A stretch of 64,000 nucleotides of DNA from Azospirillum fermentarium. GTDB taxonomy: Bacteria > Pseudomonadota > Alphaproteobacteria > Azospirillales > Azospirillaceae. How positions within the stretch are numbered: the stretch's first letter is position 1; each line of letters opens with the position of its first letter. The stretch lies in assembly GCF_025961205.1 (NCBI RefSeq), contig NZ_JAOQNH010000001.1, positions 2,194,001 through 2,258,000 of the forward strand, written 5' to 3'. Below the pieces are notes generated by a model that worked only from the letters and a program-made list of their open reading frames with translations, made no database searches and was not told the origin of the DNA. Below, one piece after another: positions 18,311-26,979 of this stretch. Made by a program: the position numbers and the translations under genes.

Positions 18311-18703
18311 TCAGCCCAGATGGGCGGCCAGGGTCTGGCGCAGGTTGTCGGGCGTGGCCGGCTTGACCAGGAAGGTGTCGGCGCCCAGGGCGCGGGCCTC
18401 GGCCATCCGGCCCTCGTCCGCGCGGTTGGTCATGAACACCACGGGCAGGGACAGGTCGCGGGTGTTGCCGCTCCCGCGCAGCGCCTTCAGGAATCCCAGC
18501 CCGTCCATGGGTTCCATTTCCACGTCGCACAGGATGATGTCGGGGGTGTGGCCGCGCACGGCGTCAAGGCCGCTGGTGCCGTCCTGGGCCTGATGCACCG
18601 CCTTGAATCCCAAGGTGCCCAGCATCTTGGCCAGCACCATCCGCGTGAAGGGCTCGTCTTCGATCACCAGAACCGAATAGTCACCGAAGGCTGCGGTGGT
18701 CAT
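18311..18703 (-). CDS. Single-domain response regulator (CheY-like)
   Basis: 130 residues consisting of one receiver domain only. Acidic pocket Glu15/Asp16 (VIEDEP), phospho-acceptor Asp60 (ILCDVEMEPMDG), Thr92 and Lys114 (FLVKPAT) are all in place. With no output domain it likely acts by protein-protein contact in a phosphorelay or on a motor. No kinase gene is adjacent. Divergent from the Nudix gene. Confidence 0.95.
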   Translation of the reverse strand: MTTAAFGDYSVLVIEDEPFTRMVLAKMLGTLGFKAVHQAQDGTSGLDAVRGHTPDIILCDVEMEPMDGLGFLKALRGSGNTRDLSLPVVFMTNRADEGRMAEARALGADTFLVKPATPDNLRQTLAAHLG

Positions 18704-18901
18704 GCCCCTCTCCCGAAAACTGGCCCTTGACGTTGGAAGGGCTTGTTTTGTTTACGATAGCAACCCAGCGTTTGCAACATGGCTGGCGGGCCGGAATCCG
18801 GGCGGATCATTTTGGCGCGGGCGGCCCGAACCGCCGGCTTGCCGATTTCCCGGCCGGTCTTTACCTTGAAGCCTGTTTCCCTGCCGTTTTCCGGTGAGAG
18901 C

Positions 18902-19786
18902 ATGTCTTTTCTCGATCACATCCGCGGCTGCAACGCCCATGACCTGTCGGGTTTCCGCCCCTTTTTGATCGATGGGGTGCGGGTGGGGTGGATCCGCCAC
19001 AAGCTGGCGGAACGGCTTCCCGGCGTGGATCCCGGCTTCGTCGTGACGGCCAAGGCCGTGACTCTGGCGCCGGAGATCCGGGATTTCGAGGCACGCTCGG
19101 CCACCCTGGCCCATGCCGCCGCCTATCTGGTGGAAAGCGGCGTCATCCGTGGCTTGCGCGGGGAACATTACCCCGTGCTGCCCCGCTGGGGGGCGGAGCC
19201 GCTGGCCCGCCTCGACCGGGCGGCGGTGGTGCCGTTCGGCATCGACGCCTATGGGCTGCACGTCAACGGTTTCGTGCGGATGCCCGGCGGCGGCATCGAG
19301 CTGTGGGTGGGCCGGCGGGCGCGCGACCGGGAAATCGCTCCCGGCAAGCTGGACAATCTGGTGGCCGGCGGCCAGCCCATCGGCCTGACCCTGACGGAAA
19401 ACCTGCTGAAGGAAGCGCGGGAGGAGGCGGACATCGCGCCGGACCTGGCAGCGCGCGCCGTGCCGGTGGGCATCGTGCGCTATTGCCTGGAAACGCCGAT
19501 GGGGCTGAAGCCCGACACCATGTTCCTGTACGACCTGGAACTGCCGGAGGATTTCATCCCCCGCAACACCGACGGCGAGGTGGAGGCGTTCGAACGCTGG
19601 CCGCTGGACCGGGTGGCGGCGTCGGTGGACGGCACCGGCGACTGGAAATTCAACTGCAATCTGGTGGTGACGGATTTCCTGATCCGTCACGGGCATCTGA
19701 CCCCGGACACGCCGGACTATCTGGACATCGCCTCCAGCCTGAGCGGTTGGCCGGACGCGCTTACGAAGGCGGAAATCCGGCCATAG
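18902..19786 (+). CDS. Nudix hydrolase with DUF4743 N-terminal domain
   Basis: 294 residues: an N-terminal DUF4743-type domain (residues 1-120) and a Nudix domain (about 120-280), the arrangement of the Tnr3-like/thiamine-pyrophosphokinase-associated Nudix proteins. The Nudix box is degenerate: GGQPIGLTLTENLLKEAREE keeps the catalytic EE pair, but the first Glu is replaced and the R is K, as I recall for this subfamily. It probably hydrolyses a nucleoside-diphosphate-linked or thiamine-derived compound. ATG 18902 is chosen as it starts the conserved MSFLDHIRGCN; the frame is open upstream. Its 3' end overlaps the convergent gluQRS by 26 bases. Confidence 0.9.
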   Translation: MSFLDHIRGCNAHDLSGFRPFLIDGVRVGWIRHKLAERLPGVDPGFVVTAKAVTLAPEIRDFEARSATLAHAAAYLVESGVIRGLRGEHYPVLPRWGAEPLARLDRAAVVPFGIDAYGLHVNGFVRMPGGGIELWVGRRARDREIAPGKLDNLVAGGQPIGLTLTENLLKEAREEADIAPDLAARAVPVGIVRYCLETPMGLKPDTMFLYDLELPEDFIPRNTDGEVEAFERWPLDRVAASVDGTGDWKFNCNLVVTDFLIRHGHLTPDTPDYLDIASSLSGWPDALTKAEIRP

Positions 19787-20609
19787 CCCGCACCGCGGCG
19801 GCGGGCAGGCCGGCGTCGCGCAGGCTGCGCAGGCTGCGCGCGCCGTCGCGTTTGGACAGCCGCTCCCCCTGCTCGTTGGTCAGCAGCCCGTGGTGGTGCC
19901 ATTCCGGCACCGGTAGGTCCAGCAGCGCCTGAAGCAGCCGGTGCAGGTGGGTGGCGAAGAAGAGATCCTCCCCCCGCGTCACCCGCGTGATCCCCTGCAG
20001 CGCGTCGTCCACGGTGACGCTCAGGTGATAGCTGGTGGGGGTGTGCTTGCGGGCCAGCACCACGTCGCCCAGGATTTCCGGCGTGGCCTCCTGCCACCCG
20101 CGGGCGCGGTCGAACCAGCGCAGAGGCCCGGCCAGCGCCTTGGCCTTGTCCACGTCCAGCCGCAGCGCCCAGCCGTCGGCGGCCCGCGCCATCCGCGCCT
20201 GCCGCTGGTCCGCGGTCAGGTGGCGGCACAGGCCGGGGTAGAGTGGCCCGTCGGGCCCGTGGGGGGCATGGCCGGCGGCGGCGATTTCGGCGGCGATCTC
20301 CTTGCGCGAACAGAAACAGGGGTAGATCACCCCTCTGTCCTCCAGCCGGGCCAAGGCTGCGGCGTAATCGTCCATATGCTGCGACTGGCGGCGGACCGGC
20401 CCGTCCCAATCCAGCCCCAGCCATGCCAGATCCTCCAGCAGGGCGGCGTCGAAGCCGGGACGGCAGCGGTGGGGGTCGATATCCTCGATCCGCAGCAGGA
20501 AACGCCCGCCCCCGGTGCGGGCGGCGGTCCAGCCGGACAGGGCGGAGTGGGCGTGCCCCAGATGCAGCAGGCCGGTGGGGCTGGGGGCGAAACGGGTGAT
20601 CAGGGTCAT
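19761..20609 (-). CDS. gluQRS: Glutamyl-Q tRNA(Asp) synthetase
   Basis: 282-residue paralogue of the glutamyl-tRNA synthetase catalytic core without the anticodon-binding domain. Class I signatures are present: the HIGH-type HLGH in FAPSPTGLLHLGHAHSAL and the KMSKS-type LSKRD in NEQGERLSKRDGA. The CFC of YPCFCSRKE belongs to the zinc site region. It attaches glutamate to queuosine in tRNA(Asp). Length and the missing C-terminal domain distinguish it from GltX. Confidence 0.96.
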   Translation of the reverse strand: MTLITRFAPSPTGLLHLGHAHSALSGWTAARTGGGRFLLRIEDIDPHRCRPGFDAALLEDLAWLGLDWDGPVRRQSQHMDDYAAALARLEDRGVIYPCFCSRKEIAAEIAAAGHAPHGPDGPLYPGLCRHLTADQRQARMARAADGWALRLDVDKAKALAGPLRWFDRARGWQEATPEILGDVVLARKHTPTSYHLSVTVDDALQGITRVTRGEDLFFATHLHRLLQALLDLPVPEWHHHGLLTNEQGERLSKRDGARSLRSLRDAGLPAAAVRAMAGFPPS

Positions 20610-20657
20610 GGCGACCCTTATACCGGACCCGGCGCCGGGAAGGGTAGGGAGCGGGGC

Positions 20658-20825
20658 TCAGAAATAGGGAGCCCCCTGGATCGGCTCCACCTCCCGCCCT
20701 TCGGTTTCGAGATAGAGGGCGAGGCGGCGGCGCAGCTCCTCATCATACGTGCGGGCGGCATCCGCGCGGCGCTTGGCGTCCCGTTCGCGGCGTTTTTCGG
20801 CAAGGTCGATGATGATGGCGCTCAT
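20658..20825 (-). CDS. 55-residue hypothetical protein
   Basis: A short ORF below usual length cut-offs: starts MSAIIIDLAEKRRERDAKR, is helical and Arg/Glu-rich, and ends in VEPIQGAPYF. Not recognised. The start ATG (20825) and in-frame GC3 pattern look genuine, and it occupies the gap upstream of gluQRS on the same strand, 48 bases away. Highly charged; no membrane segment. Confidence 0.6.
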   Translation of the reverse strand: MSAIIIDLAEKRRERDAKRRADAARTYDEELRRRLALYLETEGREVEPIQGAPYF

Positions 20826-20935
20826 GACGGCAATCCCCGGTGTGTGACGGGGCCAGCATCGGTGGGATCGGTTAACGGGGTGTAAGCGGGATCGCCCTCT
20901 TGAAGCGGCACGCGGGAAGGTCCAGCATTTATCAC

Positions 20936-21619
20936 ATGACCGACACCACGTCCCCCCTTCCCCCGCTTACCGGCCCCGCCTGGGGACCGCTGAAGCCCGG
21001 CCCCGCCCGCCACCTCGTCGTGCTGCTGCACGGCCTGGGGGCGGACGGATCGGACCTGATCGAACTGGCGCCCCATTGGGCCGCGGCGGCGCCGCACGCG
21101 CGTTTCGTCGCCCCCGATGCGCCGTTCCCCTGCGACATGGCCCCCTATGGCCGGCAGTGGTACAGCCTGCAGGACCGCTCCCCGCCGGTGATCCTGGCGG
21201 GGGCGGAGCGGGCGGCCCCGCGGCTGAACGCCTTCATCGACGCCGAACTGCGCTCCTTAAGCCTGACGCCGGACCGGCTGGTGCTGATGGGCTTTTCCCA
21301 GGGCACCATGATGGCGCTGCACGTGGCCCCGCGGCGGGCCGAGCCGGTGGCCGGCATCATGGGCTTTTCCGGCCGTCTGGTGGCGCCCGAGCGTCTGGCC
21401 GGCGAAACCGTCAGCCGCCCACCCATCCTGCTGATCCATGGCGAGGAGGATCCGGTGGTCCCGGTCACCGAGACGCGGGCGGCGGCCAAGACGCTGACCG
21501 CCGCCGGCTTCACGGTGGAGTCGCACTACCGCCCCGGTCTCGACCATGGAATCGACGCCGAGGGGGTGGCGCTGGCCGGACAATTCCTGTCCCGCATTCT
21601 GGCCGGTGGGACCGATTGA
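20936..21619 (+). CDS. Alpha/beta hydrolase, phospholipase/carboxylesterase family
   Basis: 227 residues. Alpha/beta-hydrolase of the Abhydrolase_2 (acyl-protein thioesterase/carboxylesterase EstB) group: VVLLHGLGADGSDL oxyanion-loop region, nucleophile elbow GFSQG in LMGFSQGTMMALH, Asp in HGEEDPVVPV and the catalytic His in RPGLDHGID. It hydrolyses short esters or thioesters; no signal peptide. ATG 20936 is preferred to a start 36 bases earlier because the family begins near here. Confidence 0.93.
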   Translation: MTDTTSPLPPLTGPAWGPLKPGPARHLVVLLHGLGADGSDLIELAPHWAAAAPHARFVAPDAPFPCDMAPYGRQWYSLQDRSPPVILAGAERAAPRLNAFIDAELRSLSLTPDRLVLMGFSQGTMMALHVAPRRAEPVAGIMGFSGRLVAPERLAGETVSRPPILLIHGEEDPVVPVTETRAAAKTLTAAGFTVESHYRPGLDHGIDAEGVALAGQFLSRILAGGTD

Positions 21620-21661
21620 CACAGGCTGTGCAATAAGCCTGGGGCAAAAGTGTAACAAACA

Positions 21662-21695
21662 GGCAAAACGCCCTGCGCCAACGGGGTGTTTTGCC
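21662..21695. terminator. Hairpin after esterase gene
   Basis: GGCAAAAC (21662-21669) pairs with GTTTTGCC (21688-21695), extended by GCCC/GGGG inside; 42 bases after the esterase stop. A-rich and T-rich stem ends could act in either direction. Confidence 0.5.
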
Positions 21696-21762
21696 GAAGT
21701 TTCGGGGACAATGTTGAGTCTTTGGCCGATTTGGCTTATGTAATACCCGCGCTCGGGTCTTT

Positions 21763-22365
21763 ATGGCCGTCGGGACGGCAACAGACGTAAGGGAGTGGCC
21801 ATTGGCTTCACCACCCGATCACTGTCCGACTCTGGTGCTGAACGCGGATTTTCGTCCGCTCAGCTATTTCCCCTTGTCGCTCTGGTCCTGGCAGGAAGCG
21901 GTCAAGGCCGTGTTTCTCGACCGGGTGAACATCATCTCCTACTATGACCGGGTGATCCGGTCCCCAAGCTGGGAAATGCGCCTGCCCAGCGTGATTTCCC
22001 TGAAGGAATACATCCCCGCCAACCGGCGCCCGGCCTTCACCCGGTTCAACGTGTTCCTGCGCGACCGTTTCACCTGCCAGTACTGCGGCCAGCCGTTTCC
22101 CACCCACGAACTGACCTTCGACCATGTGATCCCACGGGCCCGCGGCGGGCGCACCACCTGGGGCAACGTGGTCACGTCGTGCGCGGCGTGCAATCTGCGC
22201 AAGGGCAGCCGGCTGCCCCACGACTGCGGCATGATCCCGCTCAGTCCACCCTTCCAGCCCACGGTGTTCGAGCTTCAGGAACATGGACGCGCCTTCCCGC
22301 CGAATTTTCTTCACGAAAGTTGGCGGGATTTTCTTTATTGGGACACCGAACTCGATCCGCTATAA
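21763..22365 (+). CDS. HNH endonuclease family protein
   Basis: 200 residues. Zinc-finger HNH domain in the middle: CQYCG (Cys105, Cys108), catalytic-type DH (Asp120-His121), Asn135 in WGNVV and CAACN (Cys140, Cys143). The N-terminal LVLNADFRPLSYFPLSLWSW and the C-terminal FLYWD are features of a widespread chromosomal HNH family in proteobacteria that is not tied to restriction or homing; its substrate is not established. ATG 21763 is one possible start; a TTG at 21802 would give a product closer to the conserved region. Confidence 0.9.
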   Translation: MAVGTATDVREWPLASPPDHCPTLVLNADFRPLSYFPLSLWSWQEAVKAVFLDRVNIISYYDRVIRSPSWEMRLPSVISLKEYIPANRRPAFTRFNVFLRDRFTCQYCGQPFPTHELTFDHVIPRARGGRTTWGNVVTSCAACNLRKGSRLPHDCGMIPLSPPFQPTVFELQEHGRAFPPNFLHESWRDFLYWDTELDPL

Positions 22366-22422
22366 GCCGGCTTTGCACCCCATGCCGGATCTGAGCGGGG
22401 GTGAACCGGGAAAGGACGGATC

Positions 22423-22806
22423 ATGGCGAACCGCTCGTGCGGCGAGTGCACCCTGTGCTGCAAGCTGATGGGGGTGCCGGAACTGAAGAAACCGACCGCC
22501 AAATGGTGCGTGTCCTGCGACAAGGGCAAGGGATGCACCGTGTACGATACACGTCCGCCGTCGTGCCGCAACTTCGAGTGTTTCTGGCTGATGAACGACG
22601 ATTTCCCGGAAGAGATGCGGCCCGACCGCATCAACGCCCTGGTCTATTTCAACGACACCCCCGACAGCGTGGTGCTGCACGTGGACCCGGCCAAGCCGGC
22701 CACCGTGCGGTCCAAGGCGGTGCAGGGGCTGATCGACGGGCTGCTGAAGGTCTATGCCAAGGTCTTCGTGCTGAGCGGCCCGGACAGCGCCATGCTGACC
22801 CGCTGA
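22423..22806 (+). CDS. YkgJ-type cysteine cluster protein
   Basis: 127 residues with the CxxCxxCC signature at the N-terminus (SCGECTLCC: Cys6, Cys9, Cys12, Cys13) and further Cys in WCVSCDKGKGC and SCRNFEC, giving the zinc/iron-chelating domain of the UPF0153/YkgJ family. The physiological role is not established. Followed after 19 bases by the mechanosensitive channel gene, so the two are probably cotranscribed. Confidence 0.9.
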   Translation: MANRSCGECTLCCKLMGVPELKKPTAKWCVSCDKGKGCTVYDTRPPSCRNFECFWLMNDDFPEEMRPDRINALVYFNDTPDSVVLHVDPAKPATVRSKAVQGLIDGLLKVYAKVFVLSGPDSAMLTR

Positions 22807-22825
22807 GCGGACGGACGGACCCATC

Positions 22826-24250
22826 ATGGGCGCGGCCCTGCGGTATCTGATCGTGCCGGCGCTGCTGACGGCGCTGGCGGCCTATGGCTCCCTCCATCCC
22901 TGGCCGTTCCCCAAGCAGGTGCTGTCGGTGGTCGTCGCCGGCTGCCAGACGGTGGCGTGGCTGGCGGGGGCGTGGTTCGCCTCGCGCCTGCTCGACACCG
23001 CGCTGCCGCCGGTGGGCATGGGGCGGCGGGCCGGGCGGGGGCCGCAGATCCCCCGGCTGCTCAGCGACCTGTTGCACGTGGTGCTGTACGCGGTGGCGCT
23101 GGTGGGGATTCTCGCCTTCGTCTTCCAGCAGCCGGTGTCGGGGCTGCTGACCACCTCCAGCGTGGTGATCGCGGTCATCGGCTTTGCGTTGCGCAACGTG
23201 TTCGCCGACATCTTCGCCGGCATCGCGCTGAACATGGAGCATCCGTTCCGTCTGGGTGACTGGGTGGATACCGGCGGCGGCGTGGTCGGGCGGGTGGAGG
23301 AGATCAACTGGCGCGCCACCCGGCTGATGACGCTGGACGGGATGATGGTGGTGACGCCCAACGGTGGCATTGCCGGCACGCGCTTCACCAACCTCAGCCG
23401 CCCCGACCCGCGCCTGCGCATCCAGATGCCGGTGGTGCTGGACCAGGACATTCCCCACGCCCAGGCCCGCCGCATCCTGATGTCGGCCATGGTCTGCACG
23501 CCCGAGGTGCTGTCGGACCCCGCCCCCGACGTGATCGTGGACGGGCTGACGCTCAACGGCGTGTCCTATGTCCTGCGGTTCTGGGTGCCGTCGTACCCCC
23601 AGGCGGCCCTGGTGCGCGACCGGGTGGCCGGGGCGGTGCTGGACCATCTGGAACGGGCCGGCATCGGGCTGGCCCGCCACAAGCAGGAAATGCAGATCCT
23701 GCGCCGCCGGGCCACCAAGCGGCGGGGGAGCGGCGTTTCGCGCGTGGCCGAATCGCTGCTGCGGGGGGTGCCGCTGCTCTCGGCCTTTGCGGACGAGGAG
23801 ATCACCCAGCTGGCCCACGCCATGGTCCGCCGCGAACTGCGCGCCGGCACCAGCGCCGTCCGCCAGGGGGAGGCGGGTCAGTCGCTGTTCCTGGTGGCCG
23901 AGGGAGTGCTGGACGTAATCCACCGCCGCGAGGGCGGCGGCAAGGTCACCTGGGCACGGATGCGCCCCGGCGACGTGTTCGGGGAAATGTCGCTGCTGAC
24001 CGGCCAGCCGCGCAGCGCCGACGTGGTGGCCCGCATCGACGCCGTGGTGTTCGAACTGGACAAGGAGCAGATCGACCCCATCCTGCGCCGTCGCCCGGAA
24101 CTGCTGGACGGTCTGGCCCGCCTGATGGCCGCCCGCCAGCAATCCAACGAGGCAGCCACCGCCGGAGCCGCCGACGCCGCGTGCGGGGGAGGCGAACGCA
24201 ACGCCCCGCAGGAGATGATTGGTCGGCTGCGGGCGTTCTTCGGGCTGTAG
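22826..24250 (+). CDS. MscS-family channel with cyclic nucleotide-binding domain
   Basis: 474 residues. Hydrophobic segments at about residues 5-20, 30-55 and 75-100 are followed by the pore-lining helix and MscS beta-domain (TTSSVVIAVIGFALRNVFAD, FRLGDWVDTGGGVVGRVEEI, TPNGGI), ending near 295. A C-terminal cNMP-binding domain (about 315-440) has the phosphate-binding cassette PGDVFGEMSLLTGQPRSADV. This is the MscS-cNMP fusion in which a cyclic nucleotide may gate or modulate an osmotic safety channel in the inner membrane. Which nucleotide binds is unknown. Confidence 0.93.
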   Translation: MGAALRYLIVPALLTALAAYGSLHPWPFPKQVLSVVVAGCQTVAWLAGAWFASRLLDTALPPVGMGRRAGRGPQIPRLLSDLLHVVLYAVALVGILAFVFQQPVSGLLTTSSVVIAVIGFALRNVFADIFAGIALNMEHPFRLGDWVDTGGGVVGRVEEINWRATRLMTLDGMMVVTPNGGIAGTRFTNLSRPDPRLRIQMPVVLDQDIPHAQARRILMSAMVCTPEVLSDPAPDVIVDGLTLNGVSYVLRFWVPSYPQAALVRDRVAGAVLDHLERAGIGLARHKQEMQILRRRATKRRGSGVSRVAESLLRGVPLLSAFADEEITQLAHAMVRRELRAGTSAVRQGEAGQSLFLVAEGVLDVIHRREGGGKVTWARMRPGDVFGEMSLLTGQPRSADVVARIDAVVFELDKEQIDPILRRRPELLDGLARLMAARQQSNEAATAGAADAACGGGERNAPQEMIGRLRAFFGL

Positions 24251-24273
24251 GACTCGGGGAAATCCAAATCTTT

Positions 24274-24293
24274 TTATCGGGAATTTCCGATAA
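24274..24293. other. 20-bp near-perfect palindrome
   Basis: TTATCGG-GAATTT-CCGATAA between the convergent mscS-type gene and cckA; 7-bp perfect arms, one mismatch inside. It is preceded by a T-run (24271-24275). It may be a terminator hairpin for the plus-strand gene or a protein site. Confidence 0.35.
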
Positions 24294-24324
24294 GTAACTG
24301 ATTTCAATAGATATTTATGTGCTT

Positions 24325-24366
24325 CTTAAAAAATGGGATGAGGAGGAGCCCGACCCGTCTCATCCC
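24325..24366 (-). terminator. Rho-independent terminator of cckA operon
   Basis: On the minus strand GGGATGAG (24366-24359) pairs with CTCATCCC (24342-24335) and is followed by ATTTTTTAAG. The stem begins inside the last codons and stop of cckA, so termination is immediate. Confidence 0.8.
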
Positions 24367-26915
24367 TTCATCACTTCCTTAACTTTTGATGCCAACTGCT
24401 TGAGCGAAAAGGGTTTTGGCAGGAAGTGGGCGATGGTGGAATCGTCCAGCTCGTCCTTGAAGCGGTCCTCGGCGTAGCCGGAGATGAAGATCACCTTCAG
24501 GTCGGGGCGGATCTGGCGGACGGTGCGGGCCAGCGTCGGGCCGTCCATCTGCGGCATCACCACGTCGGTGATCAGCAGGTCCACCCGCGGCCCGTTCCCG
24601 GAAAGCTGCTGCATCGCCGCCTCGCCGTTCTTGGCCTCCAGCACCTGATAGCCCTTGTTGCGCAGCGCGCGGGCGGAAAAGACGCGCACCGCGTCCTCGT
24701 CTTCCACCAGCAGGATGGTACCCGATCCGGTCAGGTCGCTGCCGCGGCGCTCCCGTGGTTCGGCAGGCTCGGCGGTGGCGGCCTCTCCCCGGTGGCGGGG
24801 CAGCAGGATGGTGAATTTCGCCCCTTCGCCCACCGCGCTGTCCACGAAGATGAACCCCCCCGTCTGACGTACGATGCCATAGACGGTGGACAGGCCCAGC
24901 CCGGTGCCCGACCCCACCTCCTTGGTGGAAAAGAACGGTTCGAAGATGCGCTGGAGGTTCTCCGGCGGGATGCCGATGCCGGTGTCGATGATCTCGATGG
25001 ACACGTAATCGCCGGCGGGTACGGTTTCGTGCTCGCGCCGTTCGGCCTGGCTGGCGGTCACGTTGGAAGTGACGATGGTCAGCCGCCCGCCGCCGGCCAT
25101 GGCATCGCGGGCGTTGACCACCAGATTGATGATGACCTGTTCAAGCTGGTTCTGGTCCACCTTGATCAGCCCGAGATCGCGGCCGTGCAGCATCCGCATC
25201 TCGATGTTCTCGCCGATCAGCCGGCGCAGCAGGTTGTGAAGCTCGGCCAGGACATCGGTGACGTTCAGCACCCGCGGCTGCAAGGTCTGCTGACGGGAAA
25301 AGGCCAGGAGCTGACGCACCAGATTGGCCGCACGGTTGGCGTTCTGCTTGATCTGCATGATGTCGCTGAACGACTGGTCGCCCGGCTTGTGCCGCAGCAG
25401 CAGCAGATCGCAAAAGCCGATCATGGCCGTCAGCAGGTTGTTGAAGTCGTGGGCGACGCCGCCGGCAAGCTGGCCCACCGCCTGCATCTTCTGCGACTGG
25501 GCGAACTGCGCTTCCAGGTTCTTGCGCTCGCTGAGGTCGATGAAGTGCAGGATCAGGCCGGAACTGCGCCCGTTCTCTCCCCCCAGGCGGCGGATGTAGA
25601 GCTGGGCCGCCACCTCCCGGTCGCCGGTCATGCGCACTTCCATGGGCGTCGTGGAGGGCGTGGCGGCGGGCAGGGCGTCGCCGCCGTTGTCATCGCGCGC
25701 ACCCTCCTGCACCGCGCGCAGGCGCTGGGTCACGGCCTCGCGGTCGGCGGGGACGATCAGGCTGATCAGCGAGCGTCCGATGATCATGCCCGCAGGCGAC
25801 CCCATCAGGGTCAGGAACGCCTCGTTGCATTCACCCAGGATGCCGCGCTCGTCCATCAGGGCGATGCCGATGGGGGCGTCTTCGAAGAAGCGCTGGAACC
25901 GCTGTTCCGACAGGCGCAACGCTTCCTGCCATTCCCGTTCGGGCGACAGGTCGCGGACCACGGAGCGGGTGCGCACGGTGGTGCCGTCGTCGCCGGTCAC
26001 CACCGTCTGGGCCACCGATGCCTGAAACCGCCGGCCCTCGACCCCGATCATGGTCAACTCGCCGCGCTGGTCGCCGCCGCCGCCGTCGAACACGTCATAG
26101 GGGGCGGCGTTGTGCGGCGGGCTGAGCAGCAGATCGTGCAGGCGCCGGCTGCCGTCCATCAATTCCCGCGGGGTGGTGTCCAGCCATTTGGCCAGCAGGG
26201 CGTTGACCAGCAGGAACCGCCCGTCCTGATCGACGGAGAAGAAGCCGACCGGGGCGTGGTCCATGAAATCGGCCAGCTTGGACTGCTCCCGCTGCATCTC
26301 CTGTTCCAGTTCGCGGCGGATGGTGATGTCCTCCAGCCGCCAATGCACCGCACCGGGAAAGCCGGCGACGGGCAGGGCCTGCACCTGCCGCCATTCCACG
26401 GCACCGGGGCGCTGGCCGGGCAGGGACAAGGCGATGGTGGACGGAGCGCCGGCTGCCGCCTGCTGGCTCAGCCGCCGGAATTCCAGATGGCCGCCATGGC
26501 TGGCGGCGAATTGCCGCTCCAGCGCCGCGATGGCCGGCTCGTCGGGGTGGGCGCCGGTCAGGCTTCGGAACACGGCGTTGATGAAGACGGTGTTGCCGTC
26601 GGCATCGCAGACAAGCTGTCCCACCGTGGTGGTGGACAGGGCGGCGGCCAGCATATCCCCCCGCCGGGCGGCCTGGCGGACGCGGTGATGATGGTGGGCC
26701 AGCAGCATGACGGCTGCAACGGCCAGCGCCAGCCCCCCCGTCAGGGCCGGGCGCACGGCGGCGGGCAGGGGAAGCCACTCCACGGCGAACCACCCGGACA
26801 GGGCGGCCAGAACCGCGGCCGCCCCGGTGCCGGCCAGCACGGAAGGGGGTGGAAACCGTGCCACGGCCTTATCCGTCGGCGTGCCGGGCGTCATGCTTCC
26901 ACCGGATTCCACCAT
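24360..26915 (-). CDS. cckA: Cell-cycle hybrid histidine kinase CckA
   Basis: 851 residues. Two transmembrane segments (about 25-45 and 55-75), several PAS domains (about 80-470), a HisKA domain with His489 in GGVAHDFNNLLTAMIGFCDL, an HATPase domain (NLVVNARDAM, DTGIGIPPEN, GTGLGLSTVYG) and a C-terminal receiver (LLVEDEDAVR, LLITDVVMPQMDG, LPKPFSL). The HDFNNLLTAMIGFCDLLLL block and following NRAANLVRQLLAFSRQQTL are specific to CckA, which phosphorylates CtrA and CpdR through ChpT. Last gene of a flagellar operon, 64 bases after flhB. The start may be ATG 26915 or the ATG at 26894. Confidence 0.95.
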   Translation of the reverse strand: MVESGGSMTPGTPTDKAVARFPPPSVLAGTGAAAVLAALSGWFAVEWLPLPAAVRPALTGGLALAVAAVMLLAHHHHRVRQAARRGDMLAAALSTTTVGQLVCDADGNTVFINAVFRSLTGAHPDEPAIAALERQFAASHGGHLEFRRLSQQAAAGAPSTIALSLPGQRPGAVEWRQVQALPVAGFPGAVHWRLEDITIRRELEQEMQREQSKLADFMDHAPVGFFSVDQDGRFLLVNALLAKWLDTTPRELMDGSRRLHDLLLSPPHNAAPYDVFDGGGGDQRGELTMIGVEGRRFQASVAQTVVTGDDGTTVRTRSVVRDLSPEREWQEALRLSEQRFQRFFEDAPIGIALMDERGILGECNEAFLTLMGSPAGMIIGRSLISLIVPADREAVTQRLRAVQEGARDDNGGDALPAATPSTTPMEVRMTGDREVAAQLYIRRLGGENGRSSGLILHFIDLSERKNLEAQFAQSQKMQAVGQLAGGVAHDFNNLLTAMIGFCDLLLLRHKPGDQSFSDIMQIKQNANRAANLVRQLLAFSRQQTLQPRVLNVTDVLAELHNLLRRLIGENIEMRMLHGRDLGLIKVDQNQLEQVIINLVVNARDAMAGGGRLTIVTSNVTASQAERREHETVPAGDYVSIEIIDTGIGIPPENLQRIFEPFFSTKEVGSGTGLGLSTVYGIVRQTGGFIFVDSAVGEGAKFTILLPRHRGEAATAEPAEPRERRGSDLTGSGTILLVEDEDAVRVFSARALRNKGYQVLEAKNGEAAMQQLSGNGPRVDLLITDVVMPQMDGPTLARTVRQIRPDLKVIFISGYAEDRFKDELDDSTIAHFLPKPFSLKQLASKVKEVMKG

Positions 26916-26979
26916 TCCGTTCCCATCCCCCGCATCACCCGCGCGCGCAGCGGCCCTGCTGTCCGGGCCATGCCGTATA

